Below are positions 9,703-22,470 of a stretch of DNA of 64,000 nt, piece by piece. Source of the stretch: Strigops habroptila. Lineage: Eukaryota > Chordata > Aves > Psittaciformes > Psittacidae. The stretch lies in contig NC_044288.2 of NCBI RefSeq assembly GCF_004027225.2, positions 17,556,744-17,620,743 of the forward strand, read 5' to 3'. Below the pieces are notes generated by a model. The model did not search any database and was not told the DNA's origin. It worked only from the letters and a program-made list of their open reading frames with translations. Numbering within the stretch: position 1 is the stretch's first letter; each line of letters begins with the position of its first letter. A program made the position numbers and the translations under genes.

Positions 9703-12404
9703 CCAAGATGGACTTCACTGGGAGTCCAGGAGAAGCCACAGGAAAAAGTAACTCCACACATCAACACAGCACCTCATTCCACATACTCCAAAGATCCTTT
9801 CCCTTCCTCAGATTCCTTAGCTTCTTCAAAACTGTTTATTTTCCTCCTATAATATCTCAGAACTACAGATATCAAGGAATCCTACTGTCCAGAGGGATTC
9901 AACCTGCTGCTGTTGCTTTCCAGAGATTGTTCTGGGCATCAGCTTTGGTCCAAATCCCAGGACTGCACTGTGCTCGTTCTCAATAGGGATGGATGTACTA
10001 CAGCCTACACCGCTGCTCACATGTTCCCCTCCTCCCCATACTTCCCCATTCCTGCGGGAATTGCATCATGAGCAGATGCATGGCAGGATAAGACAGCGGC
10101 TTGGAACAGCAGCCGGAGCGCTGGAGCCGGTTCAGAAAGTGATTTGGACAGAGGACACAACCGCAGCTGGCTGAGGCTGAGCGCAGTGCCACAGCCCAGC
10201 TCTGGCAGAGGCTCCAGCAGCCCAGAGCCAGGCACGGTCTTTAGACCTTTCATTAGCTGGATTAAGGGGAAGTGCAAGAGCATATACGGTAGGAATTCAC
10301 CCCCAGCACACTGATTTTGGCCTAAGGGGGGCTCACATGCACAGACACCCCATTGTTACTAGTCCTGCCTCCCCTCTGGCTGCAGCCCCACAGCAAGAAC
10401 AGCCTCCGCAGCCAGTACAGCCACAGGGTCAGGTGGCGGTAAAAGGTCTTCCCAGGACTTCTGAAGGCACCCAGGCTGTTGGCACACACCACAGCATGCT
10501 GATGTGCTGTCCTGAGCCCAGCCCTCTCAAAGAAAAAACTCAATGCAACAAACCCGATATATTTCTCTGCCTGAGCCCAAAGTGTTTCACATCTACAGAG
10601 CAATATGAAAAGCCTTGTGCTTGGAAAACATCATTCCAGAGGAAAATACAGGATACCGGCACTTTCCCAAGTGAACCTGAAATCAGACATCTTCTCAGTG
10701 TTTGGGGGCATGCTAAGGAGTGTAGGAAGGAGGTTTTAATAAGATTTGCACTTGGGTTTGATCTCAGTTGGCTTGTTTTGGATTACACGGCCTGGCACTG
10801 GCATTCATTTCTCTGCATCAGACCAGCCTTTTTAGAAGAACTCAGTGCCCTGACTCCACCTGTAGGTAACAGGGCAAGTGCAGCTCAGCACAACTTGTCT
10901 TCTTGAAACAAATGGCATATGGTAGGGTTATAAAAACTTATTGGAATTCACACAATTTGCACAGGAACAAGTTGTCAGCTGTAAGGGACTGATACCAAAT
11001 CCCTTGCCTTTAGCAGTGTTGTAGGAACTGAAGTAATTGTTTTTCCCAAATAACACCCCTGCAGTTCCTAAAGTGCATCTGTGGGCAGAATTTTATTTCT
11101 TAATTCAAGGAATTTTCACATAGAAAGTTATTCTCTGGAATCAGAAAACAAGGAGATATGGTCCTGGCAGGAATTAGCTAAATGTTTCAATGTTCCCAAG
11201 AAGCCCAGCAGGAAAACAACAGATCAACAACCCTAATGCATCTCACTGACAACAGTTTAGATCAATATCAGGAGTGATTTCTTGTTAATAGGGATTATTA
11301 AGAAGAATCAACACCTTTAAAATGCTACTTCACGTTGTCTTCGAAGTGAGAAAGGGATAGGCTTTCATGCCGGAATCTGATTTTTCATTCCTGGGTGGTT
11401 AGATCTTGACTACAACACAAACTTTATGCTACATTTTAGTGCAAAAAGAGAGGGAAGTTGAGATTTCTTCTAAGAGAACATCAAGCTCTGGCAATACATT
11501 TGTGAAAGTTAATCAATCAAGGTTTAGCAAAGTGACAGGGAGTAAGTTACTCTAAAAATCACTACCTGCCTCCTGCAGTCATTTCAAACTCCGCCACTCC
11601 AGAGCTTCATCCAGTAAGAAAGACCCATTTAACAACACAATCATCCTCAGAATAGTCCATCAGCCACAGGCCTTTCATAACCTCTCCCTAGTTCCAATAG
11701 GTATTTTTCCGCCAGCTTTTCCTCTCTCAAAACAGCTTGCTTTATTATTTTAGTACAAACTCCAACCCAGCCTCAGCAGAGGTCTCATCCTTACTGCTTC
11801 GTACGCTTCATGGGCAGTGCACTGAACCACACAGATTTTTCCTTCTAGGTACCAACAAGGGATCTTTAAAGATCTAAAACTCACCTCACTTCCCACTGTA
11901 GTCCTCAGAAAACACAGAACAAAAGCACCAGCTGAACTAGGTTATTGCTGCCACTTCTAGCTACAGAGAAGGCTGTACTGCTGTGCCTTAGCTAATGGAC
12001 TAATGTTAAAGCGTCTCTACCATTCCTACTACAGTACTGCACAGACTTACCGCAGACTGTGGCTTGAAATGCCTTCTAGAGCTGATGGGCTGGCTGGGTA
12101 AAAATAGGTGAGTTTCTCTGTCTTTGCGCAAAGGAGTTACTGGAACTGCAAATCACATACAAACCATGTCTGGATGAATACACTAAGAGGCAGGATAAGA
12201 CAGAAAATAAACTGTTTCCCAGAAACTGAGCAAGAGGAAAAGCTGACAGAAGCCCAGCAAGGGAGATGAAAACTTAGCAAAGCAAAGCAGGGCATTTTTA
12301 AATCAGCTCTGTGTGCTCAGCAATTGATGCACTGACTCCACTGAGACTATAACATATCCATTAAGTTATTCCTGCTTAAAATAACTTTTTTTGGTGTCAA
12401 CAAA

Positions 12405-12480
12405 GCATCATGGGTGAATGGCTAAAACACAGGTCTATAACGCAGGAGATCTGGGCACTTTTCCCAGCTGTATTAGAGAG
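12405..12480 (+). repeat. MIR-like or tRNA-derived SINE head fragment
   Basis: The segment GAATGGCTAAAACACAGG, then GGAGATCTGGGCAC and TTCCCAGCTGT, follows the order of the MIR 5' part (GTGGTTAAAGCACGG, then TCTGGGTTC, then CCCAGCT). It is diverged and does not fold as an intact tRNA. Confidence 0.35.
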
Positions 12481-14908
12481 GGGTTTGGTATTGAGTCAGT
12501 GTAGGCAGACCCTCACCCCTACGCAGCTGTAAGCAGGGGCCAGTGAAGCACAGAGCTTCGCCGATTCCATTTGCAGGGATAACTCAATACTTGCTTAGTT
12601 TGATATGCTGGAGAAATAAGTTGCCCAAAAGAAAAACTAACTTGCCAAAGGCATAAGTTCTTAGTGGCCAAAATAATTTTATTTCTTGGAGTTGGATAAA
12701 GTTAATTGGTCTTGGGGAGACATCGTGGAGCTGAATTACTATTTCTGGAGATGGGGAGGCTGAAGGAGAAACAAGCATGAATGACACTACTGTACAGTGA
12801 GCAAGGTCAGGAGTTAACAGGCTCAAATAGGAAAATAAAAGCAAGTTTGTCAAGGATTTCAAATTCTGTGAACTGCTCTAACTGCTACTTAGTAAGAAAC
12901 ATACCAAACAATTTAGAAAGGCACTTTAGAGTTTTAGTCCTAGAACCAACAAATCTGGTTGTTGAGCAATTTATTAACTTTCACAGTTAAAAACACCTAC
13001 TCTCAAAAACATTTTCTAGGTGTTCTGTGTATTGGGAATAGGATTTGCAGCAAGAATATACCATTGTTTATTTTAGCACAGCAGACATTTCCTAAATAGA
13101 TTGCATTGTCTTCCAGCATAAGCTTTGAATAAGTCACAGTACCGGCTCCTAGAAACTGCCCCCACATCCCATCTTCCTGGCCAGGATCTTTTTTGTACTC
13201 CTTACTATCTGTGAAAAATAAAAGCAGCTTTGAGAGCAGTCACTGCAGTCAGTGGAGGTGCAGCATACAGACATGTGCACAGCGCTGCCTGGCTGTCATC
13301 AAGAGCAGCCGCTAAAAAATGGGTCACACAAAAAAATCCAAACCCATTTCTGTCAAATAAATCAGTTTCTTATATTTTTAAATACAAAAAAATTAAAGTC
13401 CTACTGCCTGGCTTCAGCAACTCAGTTCAAACGATATCAAGGAGATGATTTATGCTATTTCAGAGAAGGAAAATATAAATCTTAGTTGACTTGAGTTTTT
13501 ATGTCCTGCTCTTTGTATTGTGCAGTGTCAGCTGCTGCTTCCCTCTCTGCTGCATACCCACAGAGACAGGTCCAGATCCATCCTGCAATTACACACACTT
13601 CACTTTACGGTCATGGTTAATCCCACTGAAGATTCTCATACCAACACAGACAGTGTACGAGGGCTCACAGTGGAAGTAGACGGACATGCTGACACTTGGC
13701 TACATTTCTGGCATCCTCCCATGCTGAAGCTCTAGTACTCTGCTGCTGTTTATTTCTGGTTGTGAGGCTTAGGGGAGTTTTTATACTTGTTCTGGGTTAC
13801 AGGTTATGTCTGAGTTTTTCTTTTCAATTACATGCTCAGAAAGTAATCCCTACCCTGTACACCAGCGGGTATTGCAGGAGTCCCCATCGTACAGCCACTA
13901 AACATACACAGATGCCATGCACACAGCCATGCTCAGAATGCAGGTTCCTCACTGGCATCTTTATAGACGGCGCTTTTCAAGCAAGGCCAAAAAAACTGCT
14001 TTACTAACCCTTGTTCTAAAGACATGAAAGTGGAATTGCTGCTATAAAAAGAGACGTTCTGCCATATCTCTCATCCAACACTCACAAGCATCCAGCGTGC
14101 TCATCTGGGACCTCGGGCTAATTTCTCCTTTTAGATGTACACAAAATAAAATAGAATCAGTGAGAGCTGCTGATCATCAGCACCTCTGAGAGCCAGGCCA
14201 GAGGTGACCACATTTGTTTGGTTAGACACCAATTTAGAGCCCACCAGGATTTCATGTGAAAATGTAAGCCTAAATGATTTCTCACACAGTGAGGCATTAG
14301 GAATGTAAACCAAATTTCCCTATTCAGTCCTGAGAGGTAACATTATCTACGGCGTTTTGCTTTTATACACACAAAGATTATGCCCCATGTAACAAGATGA
14401 ACATAAATACTTGATATTTTTCCCTACCAAAAAGTAAGAGCATGTGAGGGAATCCCTCCTCATGCAGCACACTGGAACAACAGGGGCAGTCGTAGGTTAA
14501 TTTCCAAATATCCTCTTTGATTTTCTTTCTTTCTTAACCACATTTCCAGTCCTATTGGTCTCAGTATTCTGGTTGTGAAAACACTGTGCTCTGTCCCTTT
14601 GATCAGCTAGGGAAAAGCCCTTTCATGTCTTGCTGTCTTCATTACCTTACATTTTAATTGCTGGCCTTGCATGGGACAGACAGGTGGTACAAGGTCACAA
14701 CAGGAGATGACGGATGACTTTTGGCAGTGCACATCCAGATTACACATGCTGAAATCAACCTGTGCAGCAGTAACCCATCCTGCGCTGGGGATCAGTGGGG
14801 CACGCAAAACATCTGATGGCTTGGCCATCAAATACCTATTTTAGCTCCTATTGGAATATAACAATGAACTATGCTTCTTCAGTTCTTTCAGATGAGGGCT
14901 TCGAACCA

Positions 14909-14925
14909 ACACACACACACACACA
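14909..14925 (+). repeat. (AC)n microsatellite
   Basis: About eight and a half perfect AC units in intergenic DNA. Confidence 0.9.
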
Positions 14926-17845
14926 GTGTTACTTATCTGACACCACCTTCCCTGCAAGCTACTGGGACCACCATCTCACACATCCAGAAACAGGGACTTA
15001 ACTCAAGCTACTTAGAAGATCAGGGAGCATTAGAGGTGTAATGCCACAGTTTTATGTCAAAGCTCCTGCAGAGATGGCTGGGCCCTGGTGGAGCAATGAT
15101 TTCTGAATAAAAGAATCCCTATCAGATGTCAACCTTACTTTAAATCACATAAAATCACTAGAGAAATTGAAATAGTTTTCCTTTTACACACCCAGAGCTT
15201 CCCTTATATTCCCCCTAGAAGATGACAGTTCAGTGATTTGGACCCCTGATGTACAGGAACTTCAGTTTCACCCTGACTCCACCTACTTATGCTTAGCAAA
15301 TGCGTACATTCGTCATTATTATGATACAGAAGGATTCTTCTCTAATCCATTTGATTTGCTAACTTCTTGGTCACGGTAAGAGTTACACAGGTTTGTTGCA
15401 AGGATAGCTATATTGGATAATAGGTACCATGGTGCTATTTTGTCTACTCAAACAGGGAAAGGATAAGAAATCGCAAGGAGGAAGACACTTGGGATTATAT
15501 GACAGAAGATATCAGGCTAGACCATCTTACTTGTCCTTTTTAGCCTTAAAAACCTTTATATGGGCAAGTGGGCTCCCAAAGCAAAGGCTGGATACAAATA
15601 TGCTCCTAAATGTCATGTAATTCAGACCCGAACTTCAGTAGAAGGCCCTTTGTAGCACAGAGAAACCATGATGTCAGTTCTGGTGACACAGGATGCTCTC
15701 CTGGTGAAAGTCAATACCACTATGCTCAACTTGCCCTGTGTAGAAACATGTTTTAGGTGTAGATCTATTCAAACCTCAGTGTAAAACTAAAACAGAATAG
15801 AGGAGGTGTTTTGCCAAAGTCAGTCACTTATTTGCTCCCCATAGTAAAATGCACCCTTACTGGAAGCACTAAAATAATTGGTTTAAAGATTCTTCTCCAG
15901 GAAAGCCAAGCTGGCCTTCCAAGATTTGTCTTGAAAGACAGAGACGCTGGTCAACTGCAGAGCAGAAGGAAATGTCTCCTGACTACTTTTTCCTCCTGTC
16001 CGTGCCTCCCAGATGGCCATTCCTTTCATTTTCCAGGCAGGTTCCTTCCCTTCACACAGCTGTTCCCAACTGCAGTTGAAATCAAGACACTGGGACTCAT
16101 TAGCTCTACTCGGTCCTTTCATCCAGAAGTCAACGTGACATGCTCAGGAAGCATAAATGACAGGAGTCAAGTTTAGACTGAGGTACAGGTGTCTGAGGCT
16201 GGAGAGGGTGTTCAAGCAATTAGTTCCCACTTACACCATCTTGTTCTTTTTTTTTTAGATGAAAGAACATCACATAAATTTTGCAGATTTGGTGTGTGCC
16301 AGTTGAAGAGCATCATCCTCTCCAAAATACATTAGCCAGATGCTTTCAAATCCAAAGTCTCCTTTGAGACCATTCCTGTTTTATCAACCGAGATAGCAGC
16401 ATCCCACTCAGCTTCCAAGTGAAAATGAGAAGATTTAGAAGAGGCTCAAAATCAGTTGAAAGAAAGAATAAGCCATAGGGCTTCATTCTGTATTTTTATT
16501 TTTTCCTCAAAAACAGAACTGATGACTTGGGAATTTTTGTGTCACTGACATTTTTGGGGAAAAAAGTAATAAAAATCACTCTGAAAACACAGTCTTCCTG
16601 TAACTTCTACTCTGCAGCATGATTGCAGCATAATTGCTCATTATTGCTGCAGCATGCACTGCTTGTTTTGCTTTTTTTCAGTAAACTCTGAGTTGGTAAG
16701 ATCTTGAAATTGGGAAGATCCTATTTTGATTGTAACTCTGACATTCATTTAATGCAGAATCTTGAGATGGTCATTTAACTTTACACATCACACTACAGAG
16801 GTGGAGAGTTCAGGTGAGGAACAAGGGTCCTCCATCACCCACTGAACACAGGCAGGCTGCAAAGACACAGACAGAAATCCCTGCTTTCAAGTGCTTGGAT
16901 GGAAAAATGCATGGGGCGGGGGTGAGTGGGGGAAAGCCTTTGCACAGAGAGGAATTGACTTTTCAAAAGAGAAAACGCTTTCTGATGGCCTGAGCTAAAG
17001 ATAGGATGAGCTCAACCAGCAGCTTTTTAAAGCAGCAGATCTCCTCTTATCACAAGTCCCCGAGGAGGGGAATGGCGCTTTCACCGAATAGGGTGTTTTA
17101 CAGAGCTCTTTCCCCCAACCAGCATCACCCACAGTGCTAGCTTCTCTGAGAGCCACTGGTCCTGCTGGGGACCTGGTTGTACCCCAAAATCCTGGAGCAA
17201 CCTTTCCCTGAGCAGCTCCCTCATTACCCCATGCTCTGCTTGGGTACCGCAGGCGGGTGCTTCCTTTATCATTTTGACTTTTGACCTTGAGACGGAAGGG
17301 GCTTTGCCCTACCACCATCACTGTTTCCATCCAGCCCAAACCCCCTCCGCTCCCTGAAACAGGGATGCTTTAGAAAAAGGGCATTGTGGTGATAGATTTG
17401 TCAAGACCAAGGGTCAAGTTTATGTTGATCTACAGGTGTCAGAGGCATATTGATCCAATGATAAAGGTCCCTGAAAGGTCACCATAAATCCTCAAGGGGA
17501 TGAAAATACCACATAACTTGCTTGCAGATGTTGCAGAAGTAATCAGATAAGGTAAAGCAACCGCCCAGCAAGTGTTAACAGACACTGTTAGAGCAACAGG
17601 TGATGCCACAATGTTATTTTGCTGTAAACCAGGGTGGCCAAACCTATAAAACAGTGAAAACATCAAGGAAATCAGGCCTTTGTCAGGGCAAAATATGGAC
17701 ATTTGTTTCAGCTAAAATTGGGGCATCTTTGACTTGCAGGAGAGGAGACAAATGCTTTGCCCTTTTTGGTCAGCACTTCCCATGCATTTCCCTGACAGAT
17801 GTGAATCATACCTAACTCAAAAATGCTTTAGTGAACATAATTATT

Positions 17846-17920
17846 TCAGAATAGAACAGTTCAGTTGGAAGGATGGATGACCTCCAACGGTCCTCCAGTC
17901 CAACTGCCTGATTTTGCAGA
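17846..17920 (-). repeat. CR1 LINE 3'-end fragment
   Basis: It reads CAGAATAGAACAGTTCAG, TTGGAAGG, then CCAGTCCAACTGCCTG. This is the pattern of the reverse complement of an old CR1 subfamily 3' end, so the element lies on the minus strand. It is heavily diverged and truncated, with no coding sequence left. Confidence 0.65.
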
Positions 17921-18399
17921 CAGAAAAACCATTGCATTAGGTACAGCCATAGCAGATATGTAGAAGGAATCTCCTTGTCCTAATTCCCAGCTCCTGAGCT
18001 AATGCTGATGCTGAAGTTCTCCAAAGCATCTGACAATGACCAGAATGTATACCATGAGCCCTGTAGCCAGGGACCCCATGGATGTCTCCAGTGGTGGCTC
18101 AGGGTTTCCGTAACGCAAGCGTTTGAGCCCAGCAGTTATTGCAGAGTGTGATGCTCAATCCCTTTATCATGTCTCCTCTCCCTGTGGCAGCCAGAGCGAG
18201 GTCTAATTTTAAAAAGCAGTGATATGGTGCTGTTGCAGTCACACACGTTCCAGTTCGCTGCTGGGTATTTAAATATAAATGTGCATAAGCTGCCCTTCAG
18301 TTAGGCTATTATACAGTGGACTATATGGAATTGACTTAAACAAAATGCAGAAACTTACTAACTTGTGGGAGCTCAAGAGTTGAAATAGATGACTTTCCA

Positions 18400-18860
18400 A
18401 TTTTATTTTTAGAGTAACTTTGAGATTAATAATCCACAGCACTTCTCTGACCTAGCTAAAGTAATTTTAATAAAAACAAGTTAATAATAAACCCCCAATT
18501 TTTACCTGACTTGGAAGAATAACTGTTAAAATATTAAATGAAAATAACACATTTTCTTTTGTGGTATATTCAGTGAAAATTAGAAATATAATGGATCTCA
18601 TAGGAATTAATAAATCCTATTGAGATAGAAGAAACTCAGAGCTTAATTGAAAATAATTTCGAGTATCAAAATGCAAAATTAATATATTAGACTGTTCATA
18701 ATTTGTCTATAAAAATAGAGAATTATATTCCAATAAAGAGAATTTTTATGAGAGAAAAATGCTTATTATGAGAATAATGTGCAATCAATCAGAGTGCAGT
18801 ACAGTACATCTTGGCCATCACACACAGCTGTCGCCGTCAAAGCACAAAGATTAATTTTAG
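18400..18860. other. Strongly AT-rich non-coding block
   Basis: A stretch of very low GC with many AATTAATA and TAATTTT words and a CTATAAAAATAG word (MEF2-like but not exact), ending in a more GC-balanced segment with CATCTTGGCCATCACAC. No open frame or repeat family was recognised. It could be plain AT-rich filler or a homeodomain-rich element. Confidence 0.35.
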
Positions 18861-20149
18861 AAATGTTTGCAGCATCTGTGTGGCAGTTTTGGTGCTAACA
18901 CTCTCTTATAAGTAGAATAAAACATAACACGTATTTGTGTTTCCAAAGTGGGGCTTTCATCTGCACGAGCCCCTGCTCTGCCCCACTGGCACAAGCAGGC
19001 AACTCACACCTCGGGTAGGTACATGCTGGAGTATTTTGCTGAATAGTGCCCAAAACATCTAAGAGCACATATAGCGATGTTTGTAGCATGGCTGGCTTCT
19101 CCCACGAGTGACTGTGGACCCAATCCTGGGGAAGGTTTTAAACCCACTCTTGCTACCTTTACGCATATTGAGCCCGAACATGCTGGAATTTGCATTGTCT
19201 TTGCTGTGCTGGGGCCAGCTGTGTAGGGAAGGCGTGAAGTGGTGCAGGGCTCGGCAGAACTTTATTTCACAGTGCTACCTAGTGGTTTCTGGAATAAACG
19301 ATCGGTTTGTCAAAGTGCATTCTCCATATAGAGCCTCCGTGTGAAATATGTACGAGTGTGTATAAAATCTAAACCTCTATCACTGCCTGAGATGGGTAGG
19401 AACTCTATATTAATACAGCAGGGGAAAAAAAAGGAAGCCAAAAAAATGCATAAGAACACTAGCAAACTAATCCCGAGCTTTTCTGACTGGATATTAACCC
19501 ACACATGCACATCAACAACCTCATCACAACCTCCCGCTGTTGGATCAGATGCCAGGACAGGCGGCACCTTTATTCAACAACCAGGATTTTTCCTTCTTCA
19601 CCATTGCCAAGGATTAGCGCAGGAACATGGAACTAGTGGTATTCATGACCCTTCATAGACTGTTCCTCCCCTTTTCTTCCTCTCCCACTGCATCAGAAGA
19701 TGTTAATGCCAGACTCTGTGATTAGATTTTCCCAGATTTCCTGTCAGCATGAGGACACTCAGGAAGAGCGACAAAGCCTCCTCCCCTCCAAAACCCCTTC
19801 CACGCTCCTCTCAAACTTTCCTTTGCTCCTTAACAGTGGCTGCTGAACTGTTCTGCACTGCTCAGTGTCACCTCCTCCCCACCATGCATCTGCCAGGCTG
19901 TATTGATCTACATACTGATATAGATCTATAGCACTTCATTTTCCAAGTGCCTTGGCAAAGGAGCAGCGCTGTTACCCTGTGTATGCCCACACAGAAGATA
20001 GCACTGCCTGCGTGCCAGGTTTAGGTGCCACAGCAGCACAAATAAATGAAGTCCTGTTAAAAACTGACAGGGCAAACCAACAGCCAAGCCTGGCAGGATT
20101 CAGTGGAAGATGTTAAACCCAAGTTTGAGACACATCTGCTGGACGTGAT

Positions 20150-20270
20150 GGTTTTCCCATATTTAGAAAGGGGAGAATGGTACTTGCTTCTCTGGGCAAT
20201 GCCTTATGATCACCAGATGAAAGGAGTCATGTAAGTACTAAGTAGTATTAATAGTCACAGGCACAATATA
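20150..20270 (+). repeat. MIR-like SINE 3' part
   Basis: The order GGGGAGAATGGTACTTGC, then GAGTCATGTAAGTACT, then CACAGGCAC mirrors the 3' half of MIR (GGGATAATAATACCTACC, then ATGTAAAGCGCTTAG, then GCCTGGCAC). It is the best of the MIR-like matches in the window, though diverged. A short (TA)n run follows. Confidence 0.5.
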
Positions 20271-20355
20271 TATATATGAGAATAATATAGTCAAACAATA
20301 CTTAACAGTTATTTCCAATAGCAACATTTGTATAATGCCATTGACACTCAACTGC

Positions 20356-20377
20356 TGATAAGTTGGACACACTTAAG
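20356..20377. promoter_or_regulatory. Paired GATA and NKX2-type sites
   Basis: TGATAAG (20356-20362) lies eight bases from CACTTAAG (20370-20377), whose complement contains the preferred NKX2-5 core TTAAGTG. Paired GATA and NKX sites are common in cardiac enhancers. The location is about 12.9 kb downstream of the NKX2-5 stop codon. Motif evidence only. Confidence 0.25.
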
Positions 20378-22149
20378 GAATTTTAATAAGCCTTTGAAAA
20401 GCTTTAACTGATGTGAATTAAGCCCCGAGATAATGTAGCTGCAGGGCTATCATTCTCCAGTTAAAAATAATTGATCTTGAATGTAAACGTCACTTCTTAC
20501 GCCCCAGTGTACAAAGGCAAAGAAAATGTCATTTGTCACCAGCAGCGTCTGGGGCTGATGAACATGTTTCTGGAGAAGCTGCAGCACCTCTGAGCTCTGC
20601 CTGGACCCACGAGGGACCCCGGGCTCTGCTCACCCAGGAGAACTTTTTCTCCCACAGGGTCACAATCAAGGTACCTCACAGGAATAAGATTCAGATATGT
20701 TAATTAAGAATACACGTGTGGTTATTATTACACTGGCACTAAATCCAGTGCCTTAGGGCACTGTGGATGAGCGCAGAAAGGACTGCTAATAGCTTTTGGC
20801 TTTAATCCACAAAAATAGCCCTGTTGCCCCTGCCCTCTTGCAGAGGCAAATGCAAAGTCTTCATCTAGAGTTTAGTACCGAACATAAAAGCTTTTTCTTT
20901 TGGAGAGGAGTATTCTATATTTACTGCTTGTTTTTCCAGGCATGAGGTCTTTCCTAACTGGCAGTTTCTCTCCTAAAGCTTGCTATCTTTTCTGGAATCC
21001 TGTAACAGAATAATGTAATGTCTTTTTGACAAGGTGATAAAACCAGAAGCTCTTGTTGAAATCTGCAAACCTAAACATTCACCCACATCTTTACAGAAAT
21101 TAATTAACTTGCAGTAATGAGAATGTAAATTCCCACTTGCTGTCTTTCAGCATGAATATTACCCTATTGTCTACAAAGTTAGTTCCTTAGTTATGGTAAA
21201 TAAGTTTGGGTCAAAGTCTGCAATTACCCAAGATACTGGTGCAAAGACAAAACAATTTTAAACAAATCTGAAGATAATGGGAATTGTGGGGGTTTTCTTC
21301 CTCCTTCCTCCTTTTTTTTTTGGTGGGTTGGTTTTGAATAAGCAGACAGATTACTGGCACAAACCAGTCAGTGGAAGCCAGGAGTCACTGGCATTAAGCT
21401 ACTTGCATTTTTGCTTCAGCTATTTTCAAATATCCTCTCTGACATTTAAACAAATGGGAATAACATAATGATCCTTAGCAACATTTGCAATTCCATGTCC
21501 AAATGAAAAGCAGCAAAAGCAGCATGCTTTTAAGAACGTCTCAGAAAGGAATTTGTCATTGTTTAATCCAAAATATACAGCATTGATATACATATAATAG
21601 ATCATTTTTATATATATACACAATATGTAACAATACACAGAACAGGGAATGCTCGCTGCTCTTGGAAACATCAAGCATTTATCAGACACAGGACAGGAGG
21701 CCAACTGGATCAATAGACTTAATATAGAAAAATCTTATCTTCATTTTGGACTAGCTAGCCATAATGTCAGCACCTAGATGCCACTGACAGAGTTATCTCC
21801 AATCAACAGCAGCAATAACTGTTTGGTAGTTGGGTGACACCTATGAAAAGCCAATAACCCAAACAGAAAAATCTTGTCCTGCTGTCCATTTTGAAGATAA
21901 ACTGACCCACCCCTCCTGGTCTTTGTGCATTTATCAGGACTAGGAAATCATGCTTTGCAGCCTGTGTGGGTTTCATTTTCAAATCTCCATTCCCATTGGG
22001 ATGATGTAAACTGAAGAACTTGTGGGTACAAAACCAGACCCGTGGAGGGGTCAGGCCCAAAAGCATCCATGGATGTGATACTTAGCCATTATGCTGTTGA
22101 AAAGAAGAAAGCAAAAAGCTTTCATGTTGTTCTATATATATGTGGTTCT

Positions 22150-22470
22150 ATCTATAGGCCCTGGTGTGCGCTGATCCCCGAGGAGACGTTCTCCCTGCCT
22201 GCCCTTTGGGCGCTTATCGCGGGACCAGAGGGACACACGCAGCATTATCACCAGGCCAGGCTCAGAGCAGCCGAGTGGCATTTTCCTTTCATGCAGCCAC
22301 CGACACCAACCACAGGGCAAAGCGCTCGGCAGCGCCGCAGCACAGCCCACGACCCTGCCTGGCAGCCTCTAAAAGCAGAAGATAAGTGGGATACGCGAGT
22401 CAGCTCTGATGTTACAGCGGGAGACAAAGGTCAGGAGCGATAGCATCTGATCAGCCTCACATTGTGAGGT
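22150..22470. promoter_or_regulatory. GC-richer intergenic block with GATA/NKX motifs
   Basis: This block has more CpG than its surroundings. It carries CTTATC (22213-22218), TTATCA (22245-22250), a composite AGATAAGTGG (22380-22389) where a GATA core overlaps an NKX2-type AAGTG, and GATA at 22439-22442. A perfect inverted repeat CCTCACA-T-TGTGAGG follows at 22455-22469. Open frames across it have no recognisable similarity. A distal enhancer is plausible but unproven. Confidence 0.3.

Noticed and set aside
10337-10906. 189-codon plus-strand open frame downstream of NKX2-5
   Set aside because: Long for its composition, but no domain, poor start context, no splice-linked neighbours and no family resemblance. 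Kept as chance unless RNA support appears.
12405-12480. Possible tRNA gene
   Set aside because: There are tRNA-like A-box words but no matching acceptor stem or T-arm; better explained as a MIR-like SINE head.
22042-22443. 133-codon plus-strand open frame
   Set aside because: It is explained by the locally higher GC; the translated sequence shows no family and the block looks regulatory instead.
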